Positions 9,587 to 17,701 of a stretch of DNA of 64,000 bases are shown in pieces. The position numbers and the translations under genes were made by a program. Where the stretch lies: the NCBI RefSeq assembly GCF_031846445.1, contig NZ_JAVRHR010000002.1:496001-560000 (forward strand), in the 5' to 3' direction. The stretch is from Croceitalea rosinachiae. Lineage in GTDB: Bacteria > Bacteroidota > Bacteroidia > Flavobacteriales > Flavobacteriaceae. Each line of letters begins with the position of its first letter. Positions within the stretch are counted from its first letter, which is position 1. Under the pieces are notes generated by a model. That model was not told the origin of the DNA and searched no databases. It saw only the letters and a program-made list of their open reading frames with translations.

Positions 9587-9922
9587 ATGAAAGAAATTAA
9601 GATTAGTGTTGTATTGTTTTTATCATGCATTGGGTTAACTTATGCACAAGATTTGACAAAAAATCAAAAAGTAGAATCACCTTACCGATTAATAAGAGGG
9701 GTTGTTCTCAAAACCGACCTGACTATGACTGCTGCTACCCTGAACAAAGTTGTACAACTTTCTGAAACGAATGATAAAGAATTAAACTTAAAAGATAGAC
9801 ATGATGTCATGATTTCGAGGCAGTTTAGGCAAATCCCTTTTTGGTTAAATCCTTCAATGTTGCATGAATTTGTCGGAGGTCGGGGCGTAGTCATCGACGG
9901 AAGTTTACTAAAGCAAAAGTAG
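9587..9922 (+). CDS. Small secreted protein of unknown function
   Basis: A 111-residue protein with a clear signal peptide (MKEIKISVVLFLSCIGLTYAQ). The mature part of about 90 residues has no motif I recognise; it is polar at first and ends in a Gly/Val-rich stretch (FVGGRGVVIDGSLLKQK). It starts 25 bases after the second plug-domain gene, on the same strand, so it is probably expressed with it and may be an accessory subunit. It could also be a remnant of a larger carboxypeptidase-D-like or plug protein, but there is no in-frame extension into flanking DNA. Confidence 0.6.
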   Translation: MKEIKISVVLFLSCIGLTYAQDLTKNQKVESPYRLIRGVVLKTDLTMTAATLNKVVQLSETNDKELNLKDRHDVMISRQFRQIPFWLNPSMLHEFVGGRGVVIDGSLLKQK

Positions 9923-10015
9923 TATGTATCCTTTTCAATTTCGTTACGTGCTTTTATTGTAGTTAGCTAACGTATAGTTTTTTTAATTCGGGCATAAGCT
10001 AAAAGTATATTTTCT

Positions 10016-11158
10016 ATGATAAAAAAAATAATTCTTTCCTTCATATTGGGTTGTACGATAACTACGTACAGTGTTGCCCAAAGAGATTATAAGGGCAAGA
10101 TTATAGATTCGAAAACAGGTGAAGCAATACCATTCGTCAATATAGGTATTGTAGAACAGGGTATTGGAACAGTGAGTGATGAAGAGGGTTTGTTCCATTT
10201 GTACTTTGAAGAAAATCAAGTAAAACCAACAGAAATTCTTCTATTCTCGGCCCTGGGCTATGCACCCTTGAATATTCCTTTGTCCAAAATGCCCTTGGTT
10301 TATAATGAATATCCGGTCTTCAAAATGAAACCTGAAAGAATAGCATTGAACGAAGTGGTGGTATCCAATAAAGGAGAACGATTTGTCACAGACTTTGTGG
10401 GGTACAAAAATCGTGGGGAACAAACCTATGGCTATTGGAAAGATCAAATTGCCTTAGGAGGCGAATTGGCTACAAGAATTGTTGTAAAAAGTGGACTGCG
10501 TCGATTAGACCAATTCCAATTTGAAGTGTTTCACAATCCGTCGGATAGTCTATTGCTTAGGGTTAATATTTATGAAGATGACGGTCCTATCGGAAGCCCA
10601 AAAACCAACTTAAACAAATCAGGTAAAAATGTTTTGGTCACTCTAAAGAAAACGGATAAAATTGTTTGGGTAGATTTGAAGCCTTACGACATTTACGTTA
10701 AAGATGATTTTCTGGTTTCCCTAGAGCTTTTAAAGGTATATGGAGAAAAAGAACTTGGATTGGTCTTAGCTGCGGCTTTCGATAAATACGGCTCGTATCG
10801 AAAATATGCCAGTCAAGATAAATGGGAGCGTATGGCTGACGAGAGTATGGCCTATTATTTGGAGACCCAGTTTATGGTTTCTGAAAAAGTAGCACAGCGT
10901 TTTGAAAAAAAAGAAGCCAGAAAAAAGAAAAAAATTAGAACAATTTCTGGTTTTGCCTTGAGAAAGGGTCGTATGGTTCCCGGGGTTGAAGTGACTAATA
11001 CTAGAACCAAAGAAACGGTATTTACAGATGAGGATGGACGTTATACCATTGCTGCGGATAAAAGGGATGAAATTCTTTTTAAAAAGCAGGGATATAAACT
11101 GATGGTACTGACGGTTGGTGATAGGCCAACGGCCAATATTATTATGAAAGGGGAGTAA
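10016..11158 (+). CDS. Secreted protein with two carboxypeptidase-D-like regulatory domains
   Basis: A 380-residue exported protein (signal peptide ends YSVAQ). The N-terminal domain (about 22-115) is a CarboxypepD_reg-like beta fold (GKIIDSKTGEAIPFVNIGI, TVSDEEGLFHLYF). The middle (about 120-295) is a beta-rich region with GYWKDQIALGGELATRI and GSYRKYASQDKWE and no family I can name. After a basic linker (KKEARKKKKIR) a second CarboxypepD_reg-like domain closes the protein (about 310-378; GRMVPGVEV, DEDGRYTIAADKRDE). Such domains normally prefix TonB receptors; here there is no plug or barrel. Its paralogue lies at 13579-14730, alternating with the plug-domain genes. Confidence 0.75.
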   Translation: MIKKIILSFILGCTITTYSVAQRDYKGKIIDSKTGEAIPFVNIGIVEQGIGTVSDEEGLFHLYFEENQVKPTEILLFSALGYAPLNIPLSKMPLVYNEYPVFKMKPERIALNEVVVSNKGERFVTDFVGYKNRGEQTYGYWKDQIALGGELATRIVVKSGLRRLDQFQFEVFHNPSDSLLLRVNIYEDDGPIGSPKTNLNKSGKNVLVTLKKTDKIVWVDLKPYDIYVKDDFLVSLELLKVYGEKELGLVLAAAFDKYGSYRKYASQDKWERMADESMAYYLETQFMVSEKVAQRFEKKEARKKKKIRTISGFALRKGRMVPGVEVTNTRTKETVFTDEDGRYTIAADKRDEILFKKQGYKLMVLTVGDRPTANIIMKGE

Positions 11159-11302
11159 TAATTTGTGTTCTGTCCAAGATAATAGGAAAATGGCTGTAAT
11201 TAACCTCATTTTCGACAAAAAAATATAATTTAGAATAAAGTCTTTAAGATTAATTCAACTTTATATAAGGCACATTTTTCGAATAATTTAAAAATAGCAG
11301 GT

Positions 11303-13468
11303 ATGAAATGGACTAAAAGCGTTATCGTCTTGTTTGTTATATTCTTAGCATCTGGGTCATCCCTATGGGGACAAACAACCCTATGCTGGGACAGTTCTTT
11401 ATCCATGACTGACAGAGACCTGGAGAAAGATTTTTCTGTTCTGGAACACATTTTTCGGAAAGACCCGAACCAAGAAGTTCAGTTGCTGCTCTTTAATATT
11501 GAGGTTACCGAAAAGGGATACCGCATCGTGGACGGGGATTGGCAGCAATTGAAAAATGATCTCTCCAATATGGTATACGATGGCGGAACGGTCTATGCAA
11601 AACTTGAAAATAGAATAAAGCATGAAAATGTCTATGTCTTTACCGATGGCAAGAGCATTTTAATGCAGGACGCCCTTCCTCTCAAACCTAAAAGCTTTAT
11701 CGTTAACAGTAGTGGGGACAGAAATATTGATTTTTTGAACCGAACAGTCCTCTTGACCAAGAGCAGGCTCATGGACTTTGCCTCGAATTTGCCAAAGAAC
11801 CGTATAAGCACAGAATCCGTCTCTAAAAGTGAAACAATAAAGGGTAGCGTTTACATAGACAATCGACCTGTGCCCGGCGTAAGGATAACCATCAAGGGTA
11901 AGGAAGATGTGGTAATGACGGACGTGGACGGCAATTTCGCCATCAACGCCCAAATCGGGGACAGTATTTTAGTGAGCAGTGTTGCGAACAATACCTATAA
12001 AAATTTGAGGATATCCTCCAAAGAAAACACAAAGGTTTTCTTGGAACCCAATATATATACTTTAGAGGAGGTAACCCTAGTTGAGGAACGTACAAAGAAA
12101 TTGGCCACTACAGGCTTGGGCAAAGTTGACAAGGACCGATTGGGATATGACGTACAGTCCATTGGTGATGAAGATATTACATTGATCAATACCACCGTGT
12201 CCTCGGCCGTACAAGGCAAATTTGCAGGTGTTCGACACGGACAGAACGAAGATTTGAGTCAAGTATTAATACGAAACGGTAGCAGCAGCCTCACCTCTAA
12301 TAATTATGCGCTCATAGTGGTGGATAACGTACCTCTGCGCCAGTCCAATTCGTCTACCCAAGAAATTGTTGACACAAGCTATCTAAACCCCGACAATATT
12401 GCCGACATTACCGTCCTTAAGGGCTTGGCAGCGACGAATAGATTTGGAAGTCTGGGAGCCAATGGCGTTCTCATGATTACAACTAAGGCAGCAGTGGCTG
12501 CTAAGAAAGGGGAAAAGAATTATGACTCGGCACGTTTGAGGAACAATATTTTTGACGGAAAATTGAACATTAAAGGCAATACCAGTATAAACTATATTGA
12601 GGAACTAAGTTCTTCTCCAAATTTTGAAGATGCCTATGCTATCTATTTGCTACAGCGACAAAAATATGACAAGCTTGACTCTTACTATTTGGATGTATAT
12701 GATTTTTTTAAACCCAGGAACGGCATGTCCGCCATGAGAATAGCATCAAATATCATGGAACGTGACAAAACAGACTACGGGCAGTTACGGGGTCTGTTCT
12801 TGAAGGCCAGCAAAAATAAAGATAGCAAGTTACAGTATTTGGTTGCCTCAAAACTATTGGAGGACTTTCCGGGGAAGACCCAATCGTATTATGATATGGC
12901 CCTGGCCCATATAAACTCGAGCGAATATCAGCCTGCTATGGATATATTCCTGTCAATAATGGATGGTTCGGCCAATAGAGAGCTGACATTTGATGGGCTT
13001 CACAAAAGGGTCAGGGCTGAATTAAAGGATTTGATTAGCAAGCACAAAAAAGATTTGGACCTATCGCAAGTTCCACCTGCATATCTCGAAAGTACCACCT
13101 TTAATGCGCGTTTGGTTTTTGATTGGAACGACGAGAATACGGAATTTGACCTTCAGTTTGTGAATCCCCAAAAACGTTTTTTCGAATGGGAGCACACAGA
13201 TTTTGGGAACAAAGATAGAATTAGGGATGAACTGAGAAATGGTTACTCTTCTGAACAGTTTGTATTGACGGGCGATGGGCTTCAAGGAAAATGGATTGTA
13301 AATATTTCGTACAAAGGTAAGCGCACCGAAACCGAAAATGGGGTACCTACTTTTATCAAGTGCAGGTTAGACTATAATTTTGGTTTTCCTAACAGTCGTT
13401 ACGAAGAATACGAACTGCGATTGACCGAGAAAAGTGACAGACAGTTCTTTTTTGAATTCAAGATTTGA
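11303..13468 (+). CDS. Secreted VWA-like, CarboxypepD_reg-like, TonB plug, TPR-like, DUF2135-like protein
   Basis: A 721-residue relative of the plug-domain proteins at 5939 and 7756 with an extra N-terminal region. After the signal peptide (ends SSLWGQ) comes a von Willebrand A-like segment: a MIDAS-type DSSLS at residues 30-34, VQLLLFN near 60, GGT at 94-96 and VFTDG at 112-116. Then follow a CarboxypepD_reg-like domain (about 185-260), a SusC-like plug (about 290-395; VQGKFAGVRHG, VLIRNGSSS, NRFGSLGANGVLMITT), TPR-like helices (about 440-590) and a DUF2135-like end (FDWNDENTEFDLQFVNP, GKWIVNISYKG). No barrel. Its base composition is visibly richer in G+C than the next gene. Confidence 0.78.
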   Translation: MKWTKSVIVLFVIFLASGSSLWGQTTLCWDSSLSMTDRDLEKDFSVLEHIFRKDPNQEVQLLLFNIEVTEKGYRIVDGDWQQLKNDLSNMVYDGGTVYAKLENRIKHENVYVFTDGKSILMQDALPLKPKSFIVNSSGDRNIDFLNRTVLLTKSRLMDFASNLPKNRISTESVSKSETIKGSVYIDNRPVPGVRITIKGKEDVVMTDVDGNFAINAQIGDSILVSSVANNTYKNLRISSKENTKVFLEPNIYTLEEVTLVEERTKKLATTGLGKVDKDRLGYDVQSIGDEDITLINTTVSSAVQGKFAGVRHGQNEDLSQVLIRNGSSSLTSNNYALIVVDNVPLRQSNSSTQEIVDTSYLNPDNIADITVLKGLAATNRFGSLGANGVLMITTKAAVAAKKGEKNYDSARLRNNIFDGKLNIKGNTSINYIEELSSSPNFEDAYAIYLLQRQKYDKLDSYYLDVYDFFKPRNGMSAMRIASNIMERDKTDYGQLRGLFLKASKNKDSKLQYLVASKLLEDFPGKTQSYYDMALAHINSSEYQPAMDIFLSIMDGSANRELTFDGLHKRVRAELKDLISKHKKDLDLSQVPPAYLESTTFNARLVFDWNDENTEFDLQFVNPQKRFFEWEHTDFGNKDRIRDELRNGYSSEQFVLTGDGLQGKWIVNISYKGKRTETENGVPTFIKCRLDYNFGFPNSRYEEYELRLTEKSDRQFFFEFKI

Positions 13469-13578
13469 TGGCATGAAGGGCCCGATATATTATTTAGTTT
13501 TTAAAGTCGCGCCTAACTCATTTGAAAACAACGCTCTACAAAACAATTATGTTACATATTAACTAAAGTAAGTTTTCT

Positions 13579-14730
13579 GTGGTAAAAAAAATCGTTCTTT
13601 TCTTTTTATTGAATAGTATCGGCACTTTATATAGTGTTGCTCAAAAAGACTATAAAGGTCGTGTGATTGATGCCAATACTAAGGAACCCATACCCTATGT
13701 AAATATTGGTATTAAAGAGGCTGGTGTCGGCACTGTTAGTGATGAAGAAGGGCTTTTTCATATGTATTTAAAACCACAAAACTTAGAACTGGATACGAGC
13801 ATTCTGTTCTCGGCCTTGGGTTATGAGACGCTTTATTTTCCTATTTCTGATCTAAAGTTGGTTTATAATGAGTATCCAGATGTTGCTTTAAAACCTTCCG
13901 TTGTGGAGTTGAATGAAGTTGTTTTGTTCAATGATGGTCAAGAATTTATCCCTGATAATATAGGTTACGAAAATTATGGGGAAATTATTTTTGGTTATTG
14001 GAAAGATGATATTGCCTTAGGCGGTGAATTGGCCACAAGAATCACCGCAAAAGATGGCCTAAGGCAATTACACAAACTATCTTTTAAGATAAAACAAGCT
14101 CCCGCGGACAGTGTTTTATTAAGAATTAATATCTATGATGATGACGGAGGAGTTAATAGGTTACCGGACACAAATCTCAATAAATCTGGTAAAAACATTT
14201 TTTGTAAGGTTTATAATTATAGTGAAGTTGTTCAAATTGATTTAAACCCTTTTGAGCTATTTGTGGAAGATGACTTTATAGTGTCACTCGAATTAGTAAA
14301 TTATTATGGAAATTCAGAACCCGAGTTTGCAATAGATGCTACTTATCAGAGTTTTGGGTCATATCGAAAATATACTAGTCAAGATAAGTGGGAAAAGTTT
14401 TCAAATTTCAATTTGGCTTATCAACTTGAAACATCCCTTTTAGTTTCTAGACGATTAGCTGAAAAATTTAAGGGAATTTTAGTCAAAAAGACACAAAAGC
14501 AAAGTTATATATCTGGATTTATAGTTATAAATGGTAAAATGATACCAAACGTAGAAGTAAAAAATTTAAGAACCTCTAAGACAGTTGTTTCCGATACCCT
14601 TGGACGCTATAGGTTACATGCGAAAAAAGGTGATGTGCTTGTATTTTCAAAGAAAGGAGTGGAAAATGTCGTGCACAAAACTTCTAATAAAACAACTGTC
14701 AATGTAAGGATGAAAAGAATTTTAAATTAA
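13579..14730 (+). CDS. Secreted protein with two carboxypeptidase-D-like regulatory domains, second paralogue
   Basis: A 383-residue paralogue of the 10016 gene: signal peptide (ends YSVAQ), N-terminal CarboxypepD_reg-like domain (GRVIDANTKEPIPYVNIGI), a middle region sharing GYWKDDIALGGELATRI and GSYRKYTSQDKWE, and a shorter C-terminal CarboxypepD_reg-like domain. The start is GTG; the upstream bases (ttttct) and the first codons match the ATG start of the 10016 gene, so GTG is the likely true start rather than an internal ATG. It is clearly more A+T-rich than the gene before it. It ends one base before the stop of the convergent carboxylase gene and closes the locus. Confidence 0.75.
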   Translation: MVKKIVLFFLLNSIGTLYSVAQKDYKGRVIDANTKEPIPYVNIGIKEAGVGTVSDEEGLFHMYLKPQNLELDTSILFSALGYETLYFPISDLKLVYNEYPDVALKPSVVELNEVVLFNDGQEFIPDNIGYENYGEIIFGYWKDDIALGGELATRITAKDGLRQLHKLSFKIKQAPADSVLLRINIYDDDGGVNRLPDTNLNKSGKNIFCKVYNYSEVVQIDLNPFELFVEDDFIVSLELVNYYGNSEPEFAIDATYQSFGSYRKYTSQDKWEKFSNFNLAYQLETSLLVSRRLAEKFKGILVKKTQKQSYISGFIVINGKMIPNVEVKNLRTSKTVVSDTLGRYRLHAKKGDVLVFSKKGVENVVHKTSNKTTVNVRMKRILN

Positions 14731-16359
14731 TCAAACCTGCAATACCCCTAAATTGAATTGTTTTTCAATAGGCGAATGATTTGCAGCATCGATGCCCATT
14801 GAAATCCATTTTCTGGTGTCTAAAGGGTCAATAATAGCATCCGTCCATAGTCTTGCAGCGGCATAATAGGGAGAAACCTGATTGTCATAACGGCTCTTAA
14901 TTTTGTCAAACAATGCTTTTTCTTTTTCAGGTGTGATTTTCTCTCCTTTTTTCTCTAGGGATGCCTTCTCTATTTGTAAAAGTACTTTTGCAGCCGAATT
15001 GCCACTCATGACCGCCAACTCTGCACTTGGCCAAGCAACAATTAATCTTGGATCATAAGCTTTTCCGCACATAGCGTAATTGCCAGCACCGTAGCTGTTA
15101 CCTATTATTATTGTAAACTTTGGTACGACTGAATTACTAACAGCATTTACCATTTTAGCACCGTCTTTAATAATTCCGCCATGTTCGCTTTTGCTTCCGA
15201 CCATAAAACCGGTAACATCTTGTAAGAATACTAAAGGAATTTTCTTTTGGTTGCAGTTGGCAATAAAACGGGTTGCCTTATCAGCAGAATCTGAATAAAT
15301 TACTCCTCCGAACTGCATTTCTCCTTTCCCGTTTTTAACCACCTTACGCTGATTGGCAACAATACCAACCGCCCATCCATCAATTCGTGCATAGCCAGTC
15401 AATATCGATTTACCGTAACCTTCTTTGTATTGTTCAAATTCGGAATAATCTACCAATCGTTTGATAACTTCCAACATATCATATTGATCGGCCCTTGATG
15501 CTGGAAGAATTCCATAAATATCTTCCTCTTTTTCTTTTGGTTTTAGGGCTTTGATTCTATTGAATCCTGCTTTGTCATAGTCCCCAATCTTGCCCATTAT
15601 ATTTTTGATAGTATCTAAGGCATCCTTATCATCTTTGGCTTTATAATCGGTAACACCGCTTACTTCACAATGTGTGGTTGCCCCACCAAGAGTTTCGTTA
15701 TCAATACTTTCACCAATAGCGGCCTTAACCAGATAACTTCCCGCCAAAAAAATACTGCCTGTTTTATCTACTATTAGGGCTTCATCACTCATGATAGGCA
15801 AATACGCACCACCAGCGACGCAGCTTCCCATAACAGCAGAAACCTGGGTGATTCCCATACTGCTCATTACCGCATTGTTTCGGAAAATACGTCCAAAGTG
15901 TTCTTTATCGGGGAAGATTTCATCTTGCATGGGTAAATAAACCCCTGCGCTATCCACCAAATAGATAATAGGAAGCTTGTTCTCTATAGAAATTTCTTGG
16001 GCTCTTAGGTTCTTTTTTCCAGTTATCGGAAACCATGCGCCTGCTTTGACAGTAGCATCGTTAGCAACTACTATACATTGTTTACCTTGAACATAGCCTA
16101 TTTTTATTACCACGCCGGCTGAAGGACATCCGCCATGTTCTTCATACATACCTTCTCCAGCAAACCCGCCAATTTCAATACTATCCTTATCCTCATCCAA
16201 CAAATAAGCGATACGTTCTCGGGCTGTCATTTTACCTTTGGCGTGATGCTTTTCAATTCGGCTTTTACCACCTCCTAATTTTACTTGCGCAAATCGATTT
16301 TTAAGTTCTGATACTTTTAGTTTGTTTTGATCTTCGTTTTTATTGAACTTTAGATCCAT
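14731..16359 (-). CDS. Acyl-CoA carboxylase beta subunit (methylcrotonyl-CoA carboxylase-like)
   Basis: A 542-residue carboxyltransferase subunit that moves CO2 from carboxybiotin to an acyl-CoA. Family features: GKMTARERIAYLLDEDS-type opening near residue 42, the acyl-CoA pocket with GSCVAGGAYLPIMSDEA and the carboxybiotin side with GNSYGAGNYAMCGKAYDPR. The stretch YLPMQDEIFPDKEHFGRIF is closest to methylcrotonyl-CoA carboxylase beta (leucine breakdown) rather than propionyl-CoA carboxylase. The biotin carboxylase/BCCP subunit is not in the window, so substrate remains an inference. Transcription runs toward the secreted-protein locus; stops abut. Confidence 0.88.
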   Translation of the reverse strand: MDLKFNKNEDQNKLKVSELKNRFAQVKLGGGKSRIEKHHAKGKMTARERIAYLLDEDKDSIEIGGFAGEGMYEEHGGCPSAGVVIKIGYVQGKQCIVVANDATVKAGAWFPITGKKNLRAQEISIENKLPIIYLVDSAGVYLPMQDEIFPDKEHFGRIFRNNAVMSSMGITQVSAVMGSCVAGGAYLPIMSDEALIVDKTGSIFLAGSYLVKAAIGESIDNETLGGATTHCEVSGVTDYKAKDDKDALDTIKNIMGKIGDYDKAGFNRIKALKPKEKEEDIYGILPASRADQYDMLEVIKRLVDYSEFEQYKEGYGKSILTGYARIDGWAVGIVANQRKVVKNGKGEMQFGGVIYSDSADKATRFIANCNQKKIPLVFLQDVTGFMVGSKSEHGGIIKDGAKMVNAVSNSVVPKFTIIIGNSYGAGNYAMCGKAYDPRLIVAWPSAELAVMSGNSAAKVLLQIEKASLEKKGEKITPEKEKALFDKIKSRYDNQVSPYYAAARLWTDAIIDPLDTRKWISMGIDAANHSPIEKQFNLGVLQV

Positions 16360-16427
16360 AAATGGAATGCTTTATTTGAACTATTTAAAGGTTAAAGATA
16401 AGCACTAATGTCATTAATAAAGGAAGT

Positions 16428-17411
16428 ATGAAAAGTAAAACACGATGGGGAATTGTTGGACCTGGAAAAATTGCACAGAACTTTGCCAATGATTTGCTGT
16501 TGGTAGATGATGCGGAACTAACAGCAGTTGCTTCGCGTAATCAACAACGTGCTCAAGATTTTGCAAGCACCTATCAAATACCTCATGTCTTTGATGACTA
16601 CGATTCATTATTTGAAAGTGATACTGCAGATGTACTCTATATTGCGACACCACATACTTTTCATAAAGATTTAGCGATAAGGGCAATGAAAGCCGGCAAA
16701 CATGTGCTCTGTGAAAAACCAATGGGTGTTAATTCTAAAGAGGTTATTGAAATGATCGCTGTGGCTAAAGAAAACAAGGTTTTTTTAATGGAAGCCTTGT
16801 GGTCTCGTTTTAATCCTACCATAAAAAAAGTTAAGCAATTAGTGGATGATGGCGTACTTGGAGAGTTAAATTATGTAAATGCCGACTTTGCTTTTTACGC
16901 TTTAGATAGACCAATGGAATCAAGACTTTTTAATCTTGAATTGGCAGGTGGGACCCTATTAGATATAGGAATCTATCCTATTTTTCTTGCATATCTTTTT
17001 CTGGGGAAGCCAAAACAAATAGAAGCAGTTTCTAATTTTAATAGTATTGGTACAGAAATACAGACTTCCATGATTTTTAATTATGATGGAGCTCAGGCAA
17101 CACTTAATAGCAGTTTTGCCAATGATTCTGCTATGCCAGCTGGGTTAGGGGGGACTAAAGGCAGTATCGTTCTAGAACCAAGGTTCCATGAGACTCAAGG
17201 ATATACATTGAATGTTGGCGGAGAAAGTGAAAGAGTAAAGTTACCCACTATTGGTAAAGGATATACCTACGAAATTGAAGAGGTGAATGACTGTATCAGG
17301 GAAAATAGAATGGAAAGTTCATTATGGTCACATCAAGATAGTATTGCGCTGATTTCTCTTTTAGATGCTATTCGTCATAAAACTGGTGTTCGTTTTCCTT
17401 TTGAGAACTAA
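16428..17411 (+). CDS. Gfo/Idh/MocA family oxidoreductase
   Basis: A 327-residue NAD(P)-dependent dehydrogenase. The Rossmann start WGIVGPGKIAQNFAND is at residues 5-20, and the diagnostic CEKPMGVNSKE with the catalytic Lys-Pro lies near residue 97. The C-terminal half is the usual substrate-binding sheet. Length and overall pattern match soluble cytoplasmic members that resemble trans-1,2-dihydrobenzene-1,2-diol dehydrogenase or glucose-fructose oxidoreductase without export signal. The substrate is unknown. It is divergent from the carboxylase gene, with 68 bases between them. Confidence 0.85.
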   Translation: MKSKTRWGIVGPGKIAQNFANDLLLVDDAELTAVASRNQQRAQDFASTYQIPHVFDDYDSLFESDTADVLYIATPHTFHKDLAIRAMKAGKHVLCEKPMGVNSKEVIEMIAVAKENKVFLMEALWSRFNPTIKKVKQLVDDGVLGELNYVNADFAFYALDRPMESRLFNLELAGGTLLDIGIYPIFLAYLFLGKPKQIEAVSNFNSIGTEIQTSMIFNYDGAQATLNSSFANDSAMPAGLGGTKGSIVLEPRFHETQGYTLNVGGESERVKLPTIGKGYTYEIEEVNDCIRENRMESSLWSHQDSIALISLLDAIRHKTGVRFPFEN

Positions 17412-17471
17412 AACATAGTTCTTGGTTGTTCATTTTTTACGATATTTGATTTTACGGATAAAACGAAACCT

Positions 17472-17654
17472 ATGGGAATGAATAAGAACACTGTACTTGC
17501 TTGGGCCACATTTATTATGATTGCTGTCGGAATAGGGATGATTGCCCTTGGGGCTTTTAAATATGATGAGGTTGCGGGTTGGGGCTTTGCTTCTGTTGGT
17601 ATCGGTTTTTTGGCTGTAGCATGGGTCTTTAATGCTTTAAAAGGGCGAGTATAA
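17472..17654 (+). CDS. Small two-helix membrane protein (CAL67264-like)
   Basis: A 60-residue protein with two hydrophobic segments (about residues 8-28 and 36-54) separated by a short polar loop (AFKYDEVAGWG), ending in a basic tail. It agrees with what I remember as the CAL67264 family, small conserved membrane proteins of Flavobacteria with unknown function. A second ATG at 17478 gives an equally plausible start. It lies directly before ettA, with 47 bases between, and might be cotranscribed. Confidence 0.7.
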   Translation: MGMNKNTVLAWATFIMIAVGIGMIALGAFKYDEVAGWGFASVGIGFLAVAWVFNALKGRV

Positions 17655-17701
17655 ATTGATTATCCTTTAATCTAATCAATCCAAATCTAATTATCTAAAA
17701 C

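Noticed and set aside
13579..14730. Later ATG as start of the second double-CarboxypepD_reg gene
   Set aside because: The GTG at 13579 restores the full signal peptide and aligns with the start of its paralogue at 10016.
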